Source: Rhizobium chutanense (GTDB lineage Bacteria > Pseudomonadota > Alphaproteobacteria > Rhizobiales > Rhizobiaceae). Taken from it: DNA of 64,000 nucleotides. A program made the translations under genes and the position numbers. The stretch covers positions 248,001 to 312,000 of the forward strand of contig NZ_NWSV01000003.1 in the NCBI RefSeq assembly GCF_002531935.1. The letters are read 5' to 3'. Of this stretch, positions 9,723 through 18,451 are shown in pieces (positions within the stretch are counted from its first letter, which is position 1; each line of letters begins with the position of its first letter). The notes beneath the pieces were generated by a model. The model saw nothing but the letters and a program-made list of their open reading frames with translations, ran no database searches and was not told the DNA's origin.

Positions 9723-10730
9723 CTATTCCGGTTGGAAGGTTTCATCGAAGAAGCGGGCAACCTCGGAATAGGCCTGCATGCGGTTGCTTTCCATCAGGGC
9801 GAGGTGCGTCGCCTCCCCGATTTCCACCCATCGCTTGTAGGAGGCGCCTGTCAGCTGCTCGAAATAGGCCCGCGCCAGATCAAGCGGGACGTCGATGTCC
9901 CATTCACCGTGCAACAGCAGCACCGGTGCGCGAATCTCGCCCGGCCGATAGTAGGGATTTCCAGCCCGCCAATAGGTCCGGATATCCTGGATCGGCCCGT
10001 TGGTAGCCCGGAGTTTGCCCTGCTCCCTGTCAGCCTGCGACGTCTCCTCGGAAAGGGTCAGTTTGGCCCAGAGGTCGAACCAGCCCTCCGGCACAAGACG
10101 TTCACGCGCGCGTTCGGGTGCGGTGCTCAGCCAACGCGCCAAGGCCGCCTGGACCGGAACAAGCCGGTAGGAACCGAGGACGCCACCCTGGTCGATCGGA
10201 ATGGGAACGTCGCTCAGCCATTGCGGCGCGAGCAGCGCGAGCTTGACGACCTTGTCGCCGTTGCGCGCAGCATATGCACCGGCCACGGTGCCGCCCCACG
10301 ACATGGCGAAGACGTTGACAGCCTTCAGACCGCGCAGTCGAAGGACGAAATCGACAGCCGTTGCGAAGTCCGTGACGCCGGTGTCGGTCGCGACAAGTGG
10401 CGGATTGAGATCGGGCTCCGCCTGCATTTCCGGCGGGCGGGTCGATTTTCCATAGCCCCTGACATCGACCGCAAAGACATCGAAGCCTTGATGAGTGAGG
10501 AAGTCGATGAAGGACATCCCGTTGAAGGGAACATCGTAAAGACTTCCGGACGAAAAGGTCGCCCCGTGCACCATCACGATTGTCTTCTCGGCGAGAAAGG
10601 TCTTGTGATCTTTCCTTCGCTTATTGCGGAGATAGAGCTTGATGCCGTCGGTTCCGCTATCGACATAATGCTCGTCGAATACGATCTCGCCTGCGTCAAA
10701 AGCTGAAGATGCGAGCTTGTTCTCAGACAT
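9723..10730 (-). CDS. Alpha/beta hydrolase
   Basis: A 335-residue cytosolic alpha/beta hydrolase. Seen: oxyanion segment V-H-G-A-T-F-S-S-G-S near 55-63, D-V-R-G-Y-G-K-S-T-R-P-P near 89-100, nucleophile elbow A-M-S-W-G-G with S144, a likely acid Asp in H-G-E-W-D-I-D, and the base His in A-T-H-L-A-L. No signal peptide. The start overlaps the MBL-fold gene's end by 8 bp, so the two are translationally coupled. Esterase or lactonase activity is the natural guess; the substrate is unknown. Confidence 0.85.
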   Translation of the reverse strand: MSENKLASSAFDAGEIVFDEHYVDSGTDGIKLYLRNKRRKDHKTFLAEKTIVMVHGATFSSGSLYDVPFNGMSFIDFLTHQGFDVFAVDVRGYGKSTRPPEMQAEPDLNPPLVATDTGVTDFATAVDFVLRLRGLKAVNVFAMSWGGTVAGAYAARNGDKVVKLALLAPQWLSDVPIPIDQGGVLGSYRLVPVQAALARWLSTAPERARERLVPEGWFDLWAKLTLSEETSQADREQGKLRATNGPIQDIRTYWRAGNPYYRPGEIRAPVLLLHGEWDIDVPLDLARAYFEQLTGASYKRWVEIGEATHLALMESNRMQAYSEVARFFDETFQPE

Positions 10731-11616
10731 AGGACCACCTGAATTTTTCGCCGTCGCGGCTCACATAGCCAGCAGACGAGCCGGGGAAATGCGTGGAGAA
10801 GTAAATGGCGCGATTGTCGGCCGCGAACTCGAGGACATGCCGCCTGGACCGGGCGGCTTGATCCAGGAATTCGCAGAACACCGTGTTGAGGTCGGGACGC
10901 TCCACCTGGATCGGATGGTGCATGACATCGCCGGCAAAAATCGCCGCTTCATTGTCCGATTCCAGCAGAACGGACATATGGCCGATGCTGTGGCCAGGTG
11001 TCGGCAAGAAGGTGAAGCGATCCAGGAAAGGACCGCCAGCGGTGTCGATGAAATCCGCAAGCCCCGCCTCGATCACGGGCCGCACGCTGTCTTCATAGAC
11101 GCCGGAACTGGGAATGTTGACGTCGTTGTGGCTTGCCGTTGACGAGTAGTATTCCTGCTCGGCGCGCGGGAAGATGTAGCGCGCATTTTTGAAGGTGGGA
11201 ATCCATTTTCCGTCTTCAAGCACGGTATTCCAGCCGGAATGATCGACGTGGAGATGGGTATTGATCACGAAGTCGACGTCTTCCGGCCCGACACCCGCCT
11301 GGCGCAGCCTTTCGAGAAACGGGATGGTCTGTTGATGGAAGCTGGGGTTACGCGGTCTTTCCTTGTCGTTGCCCGAGCCCGTATCGATCAGGATGACGTG
11401 GTCGGGCGTTCTCACAAGCCAACTATGTATGCTCACCACAAGGGCATCGCGGCCCTTTTCCATATCGACGGCGGAAAGCCGCGGCTCGACCGCCTTGATC
11501 TCCTCAGAACCAGCGGCCGGATAGAGAAACGACGGCGGCACGTTATGCAGATATTGCTCCTGCACCTTTCTCACCGTCGCGCCGGCAATACGATATTCCT
11601 TTCCAAGATCGCTCAT
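10723..11616 (-). CDS. MBL-fold metallo-hydrolase (AHL-lactonase-like)
   Basis: A 297-residue metallo-beta-lactamase-fold enzyme. The dinuclear metal motif H-L-H-V-D-H is at 121-126, a G-H-S-I-G-H-M segment supplies the next His, and A-G-D-V-M-H-H the bridging Asp. The layout is that of the N-acyl-homoserine lactonase branch, which also contains many unrelated lactonases and esterases. The ATG at 11616 follows AAGGAAG; an upstream in-frame start lacks this site and would intrude on the LysR gene. Coupled to the alpha/beta hydrolase downstream and divergent from a LysR regulator. Confidence 0.85.
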   Translation of the reverse strand: MSDLGKEYRIAGATVRKVQEQYLHNVPPSFLYPAAGSEEIKAVEPRLSAVDMEKGRDALVVSIHSWLVRTPDHVILIDTGSGNDKERPRNPSFHQQTIPFLERLRQAGVGPEDVDFVINTHLHVDHSGWNTVLEDGKWIPTFKNARYIFPRAEQEYYSSTASHNDVNIPSSGVYEDSVRPVIEAGLADFIDTAGGPFLDRFTFLPTPGHSIGHMSVLLESDNEAAIFAGDVMHHPIQVERPDLNTVFCEFLDQAARSRRHVLEFAADNRAIYFSTHFPGSSAGYVSRDGEKFRWSYV

Positions 11617-11704
11617 GGAACTTCCTTTCGAGTTGAACTGGGATCGGGACAGCGCTGTCTGATGGCTATGGACAATAGGGAGAATTTGTGAAACGATCAA
11701 ATCG
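11617..11704. promoter_or_regulatory. Divergent promoter region, MBL operon / LysR
   Basis: The 88 bp between the divergent starts must hold both promoters. LysR proteins usually bind T-N11-A palindromes in such spacers; GATCAAATCGATGAATG near 11695-11711 is a weak candidate overlapping the LysR start. No site can be assigned firmly. Confidence 0.5.
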
Positions 11705-12640
11705 ATGAATGAAATTGTCTCCATTGATCATTTCAATTTGTGGTCTTTCGACCTGAACCTGCTTGTCGCATTCGATGCGCTCATGAAGGAGCGGAGCGTG
11801 ACGAAGGCTGCTGTTCGTCTGAAAATTCAGCAGCCTGCCATGAGCCACAATCTCGGAACGCTTCGGACATTGCTTCAGGACGAGCTGTTCGTGCGTGTCG
11901 GCCAGGTCATGCAGCCGACCCATCGTGCACTGCGTTTCGCCGAGGCCGTCGAGCAGATCCTCAGTCGTACGCAGCAGGCGATCGTAACACCCGGAACCTT
12001 CGAGCCCGGCGAGGCCGAACAGATATTCCGCATCGGCTTTTCCAGCGAGCTCGAAGTGTTGCTCGTGCCGCGTCTCGCCGCAATGTTGAACAAAACGGCG
12101 CCCGGCATCAGGGTACTCGCCCGCGCGGTCGATCCAGAGACGGTCCACAAGCTTCTGGACGACAACGTCATCGATCTCGGCGTCGGCTGCTACGATGACG
12201 GCAACAACAGACATCGGCGGAGCCTGCTGTTCGAGCAATCGCTGATGTGTTGCTACAATCCGAAGCTTCTCGGCCTACCCGATACATTGGACCGAGACAG
12301 CTATATCGGGCTGAAGCATGCACTGGTTTCACAGAAAGATGCCATCGAAGGCTGCATTGATGATGCATTGAAGCAGATCAACGTGCGGCTCGACGTGTCG
12401 GTAGCAGCCCCAGAATTCCTGACCGTGCTGACCGCTGTCCTGGAAGCACCCTTGATCGCGACCCTGCCGACCAGAATCGTCAAGCGGTATGCCGGCCTGT
12501 TCGGCTTGGCGGTCGCCGACGTTCCGCTCGATCTAACAGTAAGCCCGATATCGATGGTCTGGTCGGCGGCAAGTGACAATGATCCCGCCAGCCGATGGAT
12601 GCGATCTCAGGTGACGCAGCTTGTCTCGGCATACAGCTGA
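11705..12640 (+). CDS. LysR family transcriptional regulator
   Basis: A 311-residue DNA-binding regulator. The N-terminal winged helix-turn-helix spans about residues 16-75 (F-D-L-N-L-L-V-A-F-D-A-L, then S-V-T-K-A-A, then Q-Q-P-A-M-S-H). A periplasmic-binding-like effector domain covers roughly 100-300. The N-terminus and effector region resemble the NodD/LinR-like branch of LysR proteins, which suggests a small aromatic or lactone effector (weak inference). It is divergent from the MBL/hydrolase block and is its likely regulator. Confidence 0.9.
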   Translation: MNEIVSIDHFNLWSFDLNLLVAFDALMKERSVTKAAVRLKIQQPAMSHNLGTLRTLLQDELFVRVGQVMQPTHRALRFAEAVEQILSRTQQAIVTPGTFEPGEAEQIFRIGFSSELEVLLVPRLAAMLNKTAPGIRVLARAVDPETVHKLLDDNVIDLGVGCYDDGNNRHRRSLLFEQSLMCCYNPKLLGLPDTLDRDSYIGLKHALVSQKDAIEGCIDDALKQINVRLDVSVAAPEFLTVLTAVLEAPLIATLPTRIVKRYAGLFGLAVADVPLDLTVSPISMVWSAASDNDPASRWMRSQVTQLVSAYS

Positions 12641-12686
12641 ATTTGCCTGCAGAAGAGCTTCACTGCTCCGGCGCCGCCCGCGCCGC

Positions 12687-13310
12687 CTACATCTTCGAAA
12701 TCACCTCATCCTCGCCGTCACGATCGGCGGCGAGCTGGGCTGCCTGGGCCATGATCGCCGGAATGATACCGGAAATCTCGTCGACGACGAGCGGCTGCAC
12801 CCGGTGGGCGGTGTGCAGGAAGCCTTCGTCGGTCATATGACGCATCAGTTCCATCATCGGATCCCAGAAACCGTTGATGTTGGCAAAGACCATCGGCTTT
12901 TCATGGCGGCCGAGCTGTGCCCAGGTCATGATCTCGACGATCTCTTCCAGCGTGCCGATGCCGCCGGGCAGCGCGACGAAAGCGTCGGAACGCTCGAACA
13001 TCGTATGTTTGCGCGCGTGCATGTCAGGGGTTACAATAAGTTCGTTGAGCTGACCGAGCGAGTGGCGAGTCGCTTCCATATCGATCAGGAATTCGGGAAT
13101 GATGCCTGTCACCTGACCGCCGCCTGAAAGCACCCCGCTTGCAACCGCGCCCATGATGCCTTTGGTGCCCCCGCCATAGACGAGGCGCAGGCCGTATTCG
13201 GCGATCTCTCTTCCGAGAGCACGCCCGGCCGCCATGTGGGAGGGATCGCGTCCCGGCCTGGAGCCGCAGTAAACGCAGATGGATCGAATCGATACAGATT
13301 GCTCGGTCAT
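12687..13310 (-). CDS. LOG family protein (cytokinin-type phosphoribohydrolase)
   Basis: A 207-residue Rossmann-fold protein of the TIGR00730/LOG family. Seen: C-V-Y-C-G-S near the N-terminus, V-Y-G-G-G-T-K-G-I-M-G, and the hallmark P-G-G-I-G-T-L-E-E. Characterised members hydrolyse nucleoside 5'-monophosphates, releasing base and ribose 5-phosphate; plant and some bacterial enzymes make active cytokinins. In a plant-associated bacterium cytokinin release is possible, but a housekeeping nucleotide role is just as likely. The ATG at 13310 is chosen because the longer frame adds an unrelated low-complexity leader. Confidence 0.88.
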   Translation of the reverse strand: MTEQSVSIRSICVYCGSRPGRDPSHMAAGRALGREIAEYGLRLVYGGGTKGIMGAVASGVLSGGGQVTGIIPEFLIDMEATRHSLGQLNELIVTPDMHARKHTMFERSDAFVALPGGIGTLEEIVEIMTWAQLGRHEKPMVFANINGFWDPMMELMRHMTDEGFLHTAHRVQPLVVDEISGIIPAIMAQAAQLAADRDGEDEVISKM

Positions 13311-13465
13311 AGGGGGCAAACAACTATTCCATTTCAATGCAGTCAAGAAAATTGACTGAAAAGCAGCGTGCCTAGCTTGCCTAATTGCTTTGAATGCTTG
13401 TGAAAAGCAACGGGAATCGCTAGCAATTTCGGTTACTACGGCAAATTGCCGCCTGGGGAGACATA

Positions 13466-15502
13466 ATGATGAAGAACCGTGCCGGCTTGCTGGCCCTTGC
13501 AGTCCTCGTAATCGCAATCCTACTGATGGTGTTTTTCGTCATGCCGCGCATCGGCGGCGATGCAGCCAAGGTCGGCGACGCCATCAACCAGGCGAGCACG
13601 GAGCTCAAGAACACGGTTAACGAAGCGGCAAAGACATCGCGCTCGACCGTCGCCGACGCGGCTGCGGTCACCGACAAGGTGGGTCGCCTGTCGGCCGATG
13701 CCGGCGTGTCCCTCAGTGAGCTCAAGGCGCTGTTTGCTGACGGCAAGGGCCCGGCCGACGATGTCTTCGCCGCCGCCAAGACCAAGGCTGTCAACGCGCT
13801 GACCGCCCTTGCCGATTTCGCAATCCCCGAGGGGCTCGATCCCGCGACCCAGGCCATTGCGACCAAGGCCAGGGAAGGCGGCGCGAAGGCGCTCGCCATT
13901 ATCCAGTCGCTGCCGGAGAACATTGCCGATGCGCTTGCCGCCATCGCCAAGGCCGAGGCTGCGCTGACCGGCGCGCCGGAGCCCGCCCCTGCTGCAAACA
14001 ACGCCGCGGCGACCGCCGGCCCGAAGCTTCCGGCCTTCGACGTCTTGCGCGTCGAACCCGACGGCTCGACGGTGATTGCCGGCTCCGCCGAACCGAACGG
14101 CAAGCTCGAAGTGCTTGACGGCGAGAAGGTGGTGACGACCGCCGATGTCGGTGCGAGCGGCGATTTCGCTGCCGTTCTCGACGATCCGCTTTCGGCCGGC
14201 GACCACCAGCTCGTGCTCAAGTTCACCGGCCAGGACGGCAAGAGCACGCTTTCCGAGGAGGTCGCGACCATTTCCGTGCCGAAGGACGGCAACGGCGCCA
14301 ATCTGCTCGCCATGGTCTCCAAACCCGGCGCGGCGAGCCGCATCATCACCGCGCCGAAGGCCGGAACCGAAGTTGCCGATGCCTCCAATCCGATGGCGGC
14401 GCCTGCCGACAAGCCGGCAACGGGCGAGACCGCAGCTGCACCCGCCGCAACCGGCGAGCTGGCGCTGCAGACGCCGAACGTCAGCGACGCCCCCTCCGAC
14501 AATGCTGCGACGACACCGGCCATTCCCGGCACCGCCGCACCCGACAACACGAATGCGCCAGATGTGATGGTCAACGCGGTCGAGATCGAAGGCGACAAGA
14601 TCTTCATTGCCGGCACGACGCGTTCCAATGCCAAGGTCATCGGTTATGCCGACGATAGTCTCGTCGGCCAGGACACGGCCGGCTCCGACGGCCATTTCGT
14701 TATCGACGGCGTGGTGGCGCTTTCGGTCGGCGACCACAAGATCCGCGTCGATGTCGTCGATCCCGCCGGCAAGGTGATCGTGCGCGCAGCGGTGAATTTC
14801 AATCGCCCGGCCGGCGATCAGGTCAGGGTCGCCGCGCAAGCAGGTCCCGCCGACGCGGATGGCGCTTCCACGATGGTGCCCCTCGACGAGGGCGAGCTCG
14901 GCAAGCGCAAGGCCGAAGCCGGCAAGGCCTTCGGCCTGCTGAAGGGGCTGTTTGCCGACGGCAAGCTGCCCGGCGCCGAACAGCTTGCGGCGGCCCGCTC
15001 GGCAACGGAATTCGCGCTGCGCTCCGTCGCCGACTTCCGCCCGGCCGCCGATGCGCCCGACGCCTTCAAGCAAACGTCCGGCTCCGCCTCGCAGGTCGCC
15101 GGCAATGCGCTGAAGCTGCTGCAGAGCCTGCCCGGGGATGCGAAGTCCGTCGGCGCGGCACTCGACAAGCTCGGCAGCCTGATCGCCGAGCTGACCGCGG
15201 CACCCCAGCCGACTGCACCCGCTGCAAACGAGGTCGGGAGCAATCAGCCGAAGACGATCGAGCAGGCGCCGCTGACGGCCAACAATGCGGCGGTCATCAT
15301 TCGCCGCGGCGACACGCTGTGGCAGATCTCGCGCCGCACCTATGGCCTCGGCGTTCGTTACACGACGATCTACATCGCCAACGAGGACAAGATCACCGAT
15401 CCCGATCGTATCCGTCCCGGCCAGATCTTCGGCCTGCCGAAGGATGCGTTGCCGAATGCCGAAGAGCTGCACCGCAAGCGGCTCTCCAAGCAGCACCTCT
15501 AA
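13466..15502 (+). CDS. LysM-domain envelope protein with duplicated, mirrored domains
   Basis: A 678-residue protein that starts with one membrane segment (residues 6-26) and ends with a LysM peptidoglycan/chitin-binding domain at about 608-657. In between are two duplicated modules in mirror order. Module A (83-180, E-L-K-A-L-F-A-D-G-K, then Q-S-L-P) matches module A' (486-588, L-L-K-G-L-F-A-D-G-K, then Q-S-L-P). Ig-like module B (190-272) matches B' (365-448), both with G-D-H-x-x-x-x followed by beta strands. Ala/Pro-rich linkers join them. Likely anchored in the inner membrane with LysM reaching the wall. The Ig-like plus LysM ending is common in alphaproteobacterial proteins of unknown role. 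The start is the ATG pair behind GGGGAG. Confidence 0.85.
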   Translation: MMKNRAGLLALAVLVIAILLMVFFVMPRIGGDAAKVGDAINQASTELKNTVNEAAKTSRSTVADAAAVTDKVGRLSADAGVSLSELKALFADGKGPADDVFAAAKTKAVNALTALADFAIPEGLDPATQAIATKAREGGAKALAIIQSLPENIADALAAIAKAEAALTGAPEPAPAANNAAATAGPKLPAFDVLRVEPDGSTVIAGSAEPNGKLEVLDGEKVVTTADVGASGDFAAVLDDPLSAGDHQLVLKFTGQDGKSTLSEEVATISVPKDGNGANLLAMVSKPGAASRIITAPKAGTEVADASNPMAAPADKPATGETAAAPAATGELALQTPNVSDAPSDNAATTPAIPGTAAPDNTNAPDVMVNAVEIEGDKIFIAGTTRSNAKVIGYADDSLVGQDTAGSDGHFVIDGVVALSVGDHKIRVDVVDPAGKVIVRAAVNFNRPAGDQVRVAAQAGPADADGASTMVPLDEGELGKRKAEAGKAFGLLKGLFADGKLPGAEQLAAARSATEFALRSVADFRPAADAPDAFKQTSGSASQVAGNALKLLQSLPGDAKSVGAALDKLGSLIAELTAAPQPTAPAANEVGSNQPKTIEQAPLTANNAAVIIRRGDTLWQISRRTYGLGVRYTTIYIANEDKITDPDRIRPGQIFGLPKDALPNAEELHRKRLSKQHL

Positions 15503-15522
15503 CATCAAACCGAGGCGATCGA

Positions 15523-15554
15523 GCCGGGCGGGATAACCGCCCGGCCTGGTTTTT
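15523..15554 (+). terminator. Rho-independent terminator after LysM gene
   Basis: GCCGGGCGG (15523-15531) pairs with CCGCCCGGC (15537-15545) over a 5-nt loop, followed by CTGG and five T (15550-15554). It separates the LysM gene from the ABC exporter. Confidence 0.85.
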
Positions 15555-15713
15555 CCCGAACCCCGCACTTGTTGTATTCGTCCGGCCGGCACCCTATCTG
15601 GCGATGGCGGCTCAGGATCGCGGGAAACGCTTTCAGGCACGTCCCACGGCCCGCGTTTGCCGGGCATCGAAGCGCCGCGACCGCGGCAAGTCCCATCCGG
15701 ACTGGAGACAGGC

Positions 15714-17591
15714 ATGGCAAACAGCAAGACAGTCTCGGATTCCAATCTGCTGCAGACGCTTCTCAACCTCTGGCCCTATATGTGGCCGGCCGGCCGCACC
15801 GATCTGAAGATGCGCGTCGTCTGGGCCTCGGTCTTCCTGCTGATCTCCAAGTTCGTGCTGCTGCTCGTCCCCTATTTCTTCAAGTGGTCGACCGATGCTT
15901 TGAACGGCAGGATGGATCTTGCCGGCACCGTGCCGCCGCTGCTTGCCGGCGCCATCGCGCTTGTCATCGCCTATAACGTCACCCGGCTGATCCAGCTCGG
16001 CCTCAACCAGCTGCGCGATGCGCTGTTTGCCAGCGTCGGACAGCATGCGGTGCGCCAGCTCGCCTACAGGACCTTCGTGCACATGCACGAGCTGTCGCTG
16101 CGTTTCCATCTGGAGCGCAAGACCGGCGGCCTCTCGCGCATCATCGAGCGCGGCACCAAGGGCATCGAAACGATCGTGCGTTTCACCATCCTCAATTCGG
16201 TGCCGACCGTCATCGAATTCCTGCTGACGGCGGCGATCTTCTGGTGGGGTTACGGCTTCTCCTATCTCGCCGTCACCGCCTTTACGGTCTGGGCCTATAT
16301 CTGGTTTACGATCCGCGCTTCCGACTGGCGCATCGCCATCCGCCGATCGATGAACGACAGCGACACCGACGCCAACACCAAGGCGATCGACTCGCTGCTC
16401 AATTTCGAGACCGTCAAATATTTCGGCAACGAAGAGATGGAGGCGAAACGCTTCGACAAGTCGATGGAGCGCTACGAGAAGGCGGCGACCGATGTCTGGA
16501 CCTCGCTCGGCTGGCTGAACTTCGGCCAGGGCGTCATCTTCGGCATCGGCACGACGATCATGCTGGTGCTGTCGGCGCTCGCCGTGCAGCGCGGCGAGCA
16601 GACGGTCGGCGATTTCGTTTTCGTCAATTCGATGCTGCTGCAGCTTTCCGCGCCGCTCAACTTCATCGGCTTCGTCTATCGCGAAATCCGCCAAGGCCTG
16701 ACCGACATCGAGCAGATGTTCGATCTCCTGGAGGTCAAGGCCGAGGTCAAGGACGCGCCTGACGCGACCGAGCTTCGGATCGGCCAGGGCGCGATCGCCT
16801 TCAAGGACGTGCAGTTCGCCTACGATCCGGCCCGTCCGATCCTGAAGGGCATTTCCTTCGAGGTGCCGGCCGGCAAGACGGTTGCCGTCGTCGGCCCGTC
16901 CGGCGCCGGCAAATCGACGCTGTCGCGCCTGCTCTATCGCTTCTACGATATCCAGAGCGGCACGATCACCGTCGACGGCCAGGATATCCGCGGTGTGACA
17001 CAAAAGAGCCTGCGCTCTCATATCGGCATGGTCCCGCAGGATACCGTGCTCTTCAACGACACGGTCGCCTACAACATTCGCTACGGCCGCACGTCGGCCA
17101 GCGACGGCGAGGTCTTTGCAGCGGCCGAGGTGGCGCAGATCGCGCATTTCATCGAGGCGCTGCCCGAGGGGTTCGAGACCAAGGTCGGCGAACGCGGGCT
17201 GAAGCTTTCGGGCGGCGAGAAGCAGCGGGTGGCGATCGCCCGCACCATCCTGAAGGCGCCGCCGATCCTGATCCTCGACGAGGCGACGTCGGCGCTCGAC
17301 ACAACGACGGAACGGGAAATCCAGACCGCGCTCGACATGGTGTCGAAAAACCGCACGACGCTGGTCATTGCCCATCGGCTGTCGACCGTCATCGGCGCCG
17401 ACGAGATCATCGTCCTGAAAAGCGGCGAGATCGCCGAACGCGGGACGCATGCCGCCCTCATCGAACGGAGCGGCCTCTATGCCTCGATGTGGAACCGCCA
17501 GCGCGAGGCGACACAAGCGGAGGAGCATCTGAAGCAGGTGCGCGAAAGCGACGATCTCGGCGTGATCACGCGGCTTGCTCCGGCGAGCTGA
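15714..17591 (+). CDS. Atm1-type ABC exporter (fused permease-ATPase)
   Basis: A 625-residue half-transporter: about six transmembrane helices (roughly residues 25-310), then an ATPase. Seen: Walker A G-P-S-G-A-G-K-S-T, Q-loop M-V-P-Q-D-T-V-L-F, signature L-S-G-G-E-K-Q-R, Walker B I-L-I-L-D-E-A-T-S, and H-loop I-A-H-R. F-E-T-V-K-Y-F-G-N-E in the membrane domain is typical of Atm1/HMT1/ABCB7, which export glutathione-linked sulfur or metal species in support of Fe-S balance and metal resistance. The ATG at 15714 has GGAGACAGG upstream; the longer frame is rejected. Stands alone before psd. Confidence 0.9.
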   Translation: MANSKTVSDSNLLQTLLNLWPYMWPAGRTDLKMRVVWASVFLLISKFVLLLVPYFFKWSTDALNGRMDLAGTVPPLLAGAIALVIAYNVTRLIQLGLNQLRDALFASVGQHAVRQLAYRTFVHMHELSLRFHLERKTGGLSRIIERGTKGIETIVRFTILNSVPTVIEFLLTAAIFWWGYGFSYLAVTAFTVWAYIWFTIRASDWRIAIRRSMNDSDTDANTKAIDSLLNFETVKYFGNEEMEAKRFDKSMERYEKAATDVWTSLGWLNFGQGVIFGIGTTIMLVLSALAVQRGEQTVGDFVFVNSMLLQLSAPLNFIGFVYREIRQGLTDIEQMFDLLEVKAEVKDAPDATELRIGQGAIAFKDVQFAYDPARPILKGISFEVPAGKTVAVVGPSGAGKSTLSRLLYRFYDIQSGTITVDGQDIRGVTQKSLRSHIGMVPQDTVLFNDTVAYNIRYGRTSASDGEVFAAAEVAQIAHFIEALPEGFETKVGERGLKLSGGEKQRVAIARTILKAPPILILDEATSALDTTTEREIQTALDMVSKNRTTLVIAHRLSTVIGADEIIVLKSGEIAERGTHAALIERSGLYASMWNRQREATQAEEHLKQVRESDDLGVITRLAPAS

Positions 17592-17742
17592 ACCAGGAAA
17601 AAGCTGAACACGGAGAACGGCGCCGGCGGGCTTTTGTTGTTCAGAAACCCCGGCGTCGGAACCTGTGCCGGGGCCACAGCATTGCCCCGGAGACGGTTTT
17701 TCGCTAACCAGCAAAAAACGACAACGCAAGGAGACCGGCAGC

Positions 17743-18441
17743 ATGAGCCTGTTCAACACGGTTCGCAACACGATCGTCCCCGTGCATAAGGAGGGTTATC
17801 CCTTCGTTGCCGCCTTCTTCGTCGCGTCGCTGATCCTGGGCTGGATCTTCAAGCCGCTCTTCTGGATCGGCATGATCTTCACGCTGTGGTGCGCCTATTT
17901 CTTCCGTGATCCCGAACGCGTGACCCCGCAGGACGACGATCTGGTGATCTCGCCTGCCGACGGCAAGGTGTCGGCGATCCAGATGGTGACGCCGCCGGCC
18001 GAGCTCAACCTCGGCTCCGAGCCGATGCTGCGCATCTCGGTCTTCATGAACGTCTTCAATTGCCATGTGAACCGGGCGCCGATGCGCGGGCGCATCGTCA
18101 GCATCAACTACCGCTCCGGCAGCTTCGTCAACGCCGAACTCGACAAGGCGAGCGAGGACAATGAACGCAATGGGCTTGTCATCGAAACCCGCCACGGCCA
18201 GATCGGCGTCGTGCAGATCGCCGGCCTCGTGGCGCGGCGCATCCTCTGCTGGGCAAACCCCAACGAGCCGGTCGATGCCGGCGAGCGCTTCGGGCTGATC
18301 CGTTTCGGCTCGCGGCTCGACGTATTCCTGCCGGCCGGTGCGGCACCGCGTGTCTCGCTCGGCCAGACGGCGGTTGCCGGAGAAACCGTGATCGCCGAAT
18401 TCGCCTCCGCCAAGGGTCCGATCATCAGCCGCCGCAGCTAG
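17743..18441 (+). CDS. psd: Phosphatidylserine decarboxylase proenzyme
   Basis: Makes phosphatidylethanolamine from phosphatidylserine at the inner membrane. The product is 232 residues, the short class. Two hydrophobic stretches lie at 20-52, then F-R-D-P-E-R and P-A-D-G-K-V. The self-cleavage site that yields the pyruvoyl group is G189-S190 in R-F-G-S-R-L-D-V. The conserved His in N-C-H-V-N-R is present at 108. The ATG at 17743 follows GGAGACCGG. Ten bases separate it from pssA, so the two sequential enzymes of PE synthesis form an operon, in reverse order of the pathway. Confidence 0.95.
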   Translation: MSLFNTVRNTIVPVHKEGYPFVAAFFVASLILGWIFKPLFWIGMIFTLWCAYFFRDPERVTPQDDDLVISPADGKVSAIQMVTPPAELNLGSEPMLRISVFMNVFNCHVNRAPMRGRIVSINYRSGSFVNAELDKASEDNERNGLVIETRHGQIGVVQIAGLVARRILCWANPNEPVDAGERFGLIRFGSRLDVFLPAGAAPRVSLGQTAVAGETVIAEFASAKGPIISRRS

Positions 18442-18451
18442 GAACGTCGAT

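Noticed and set aside
13520..15766. 748-codon minus-strand frame opposite the LysM gene
   Set aside because: Antisense of a repetitive coding region; Gly/Arg-rich translation without any domain.
15633..17771. 712-codon minus-strand frame opposite the ABC exporter
   Set aside because: The plus strand carries all ABC motifs; the antisense is a GC-skew artefact.
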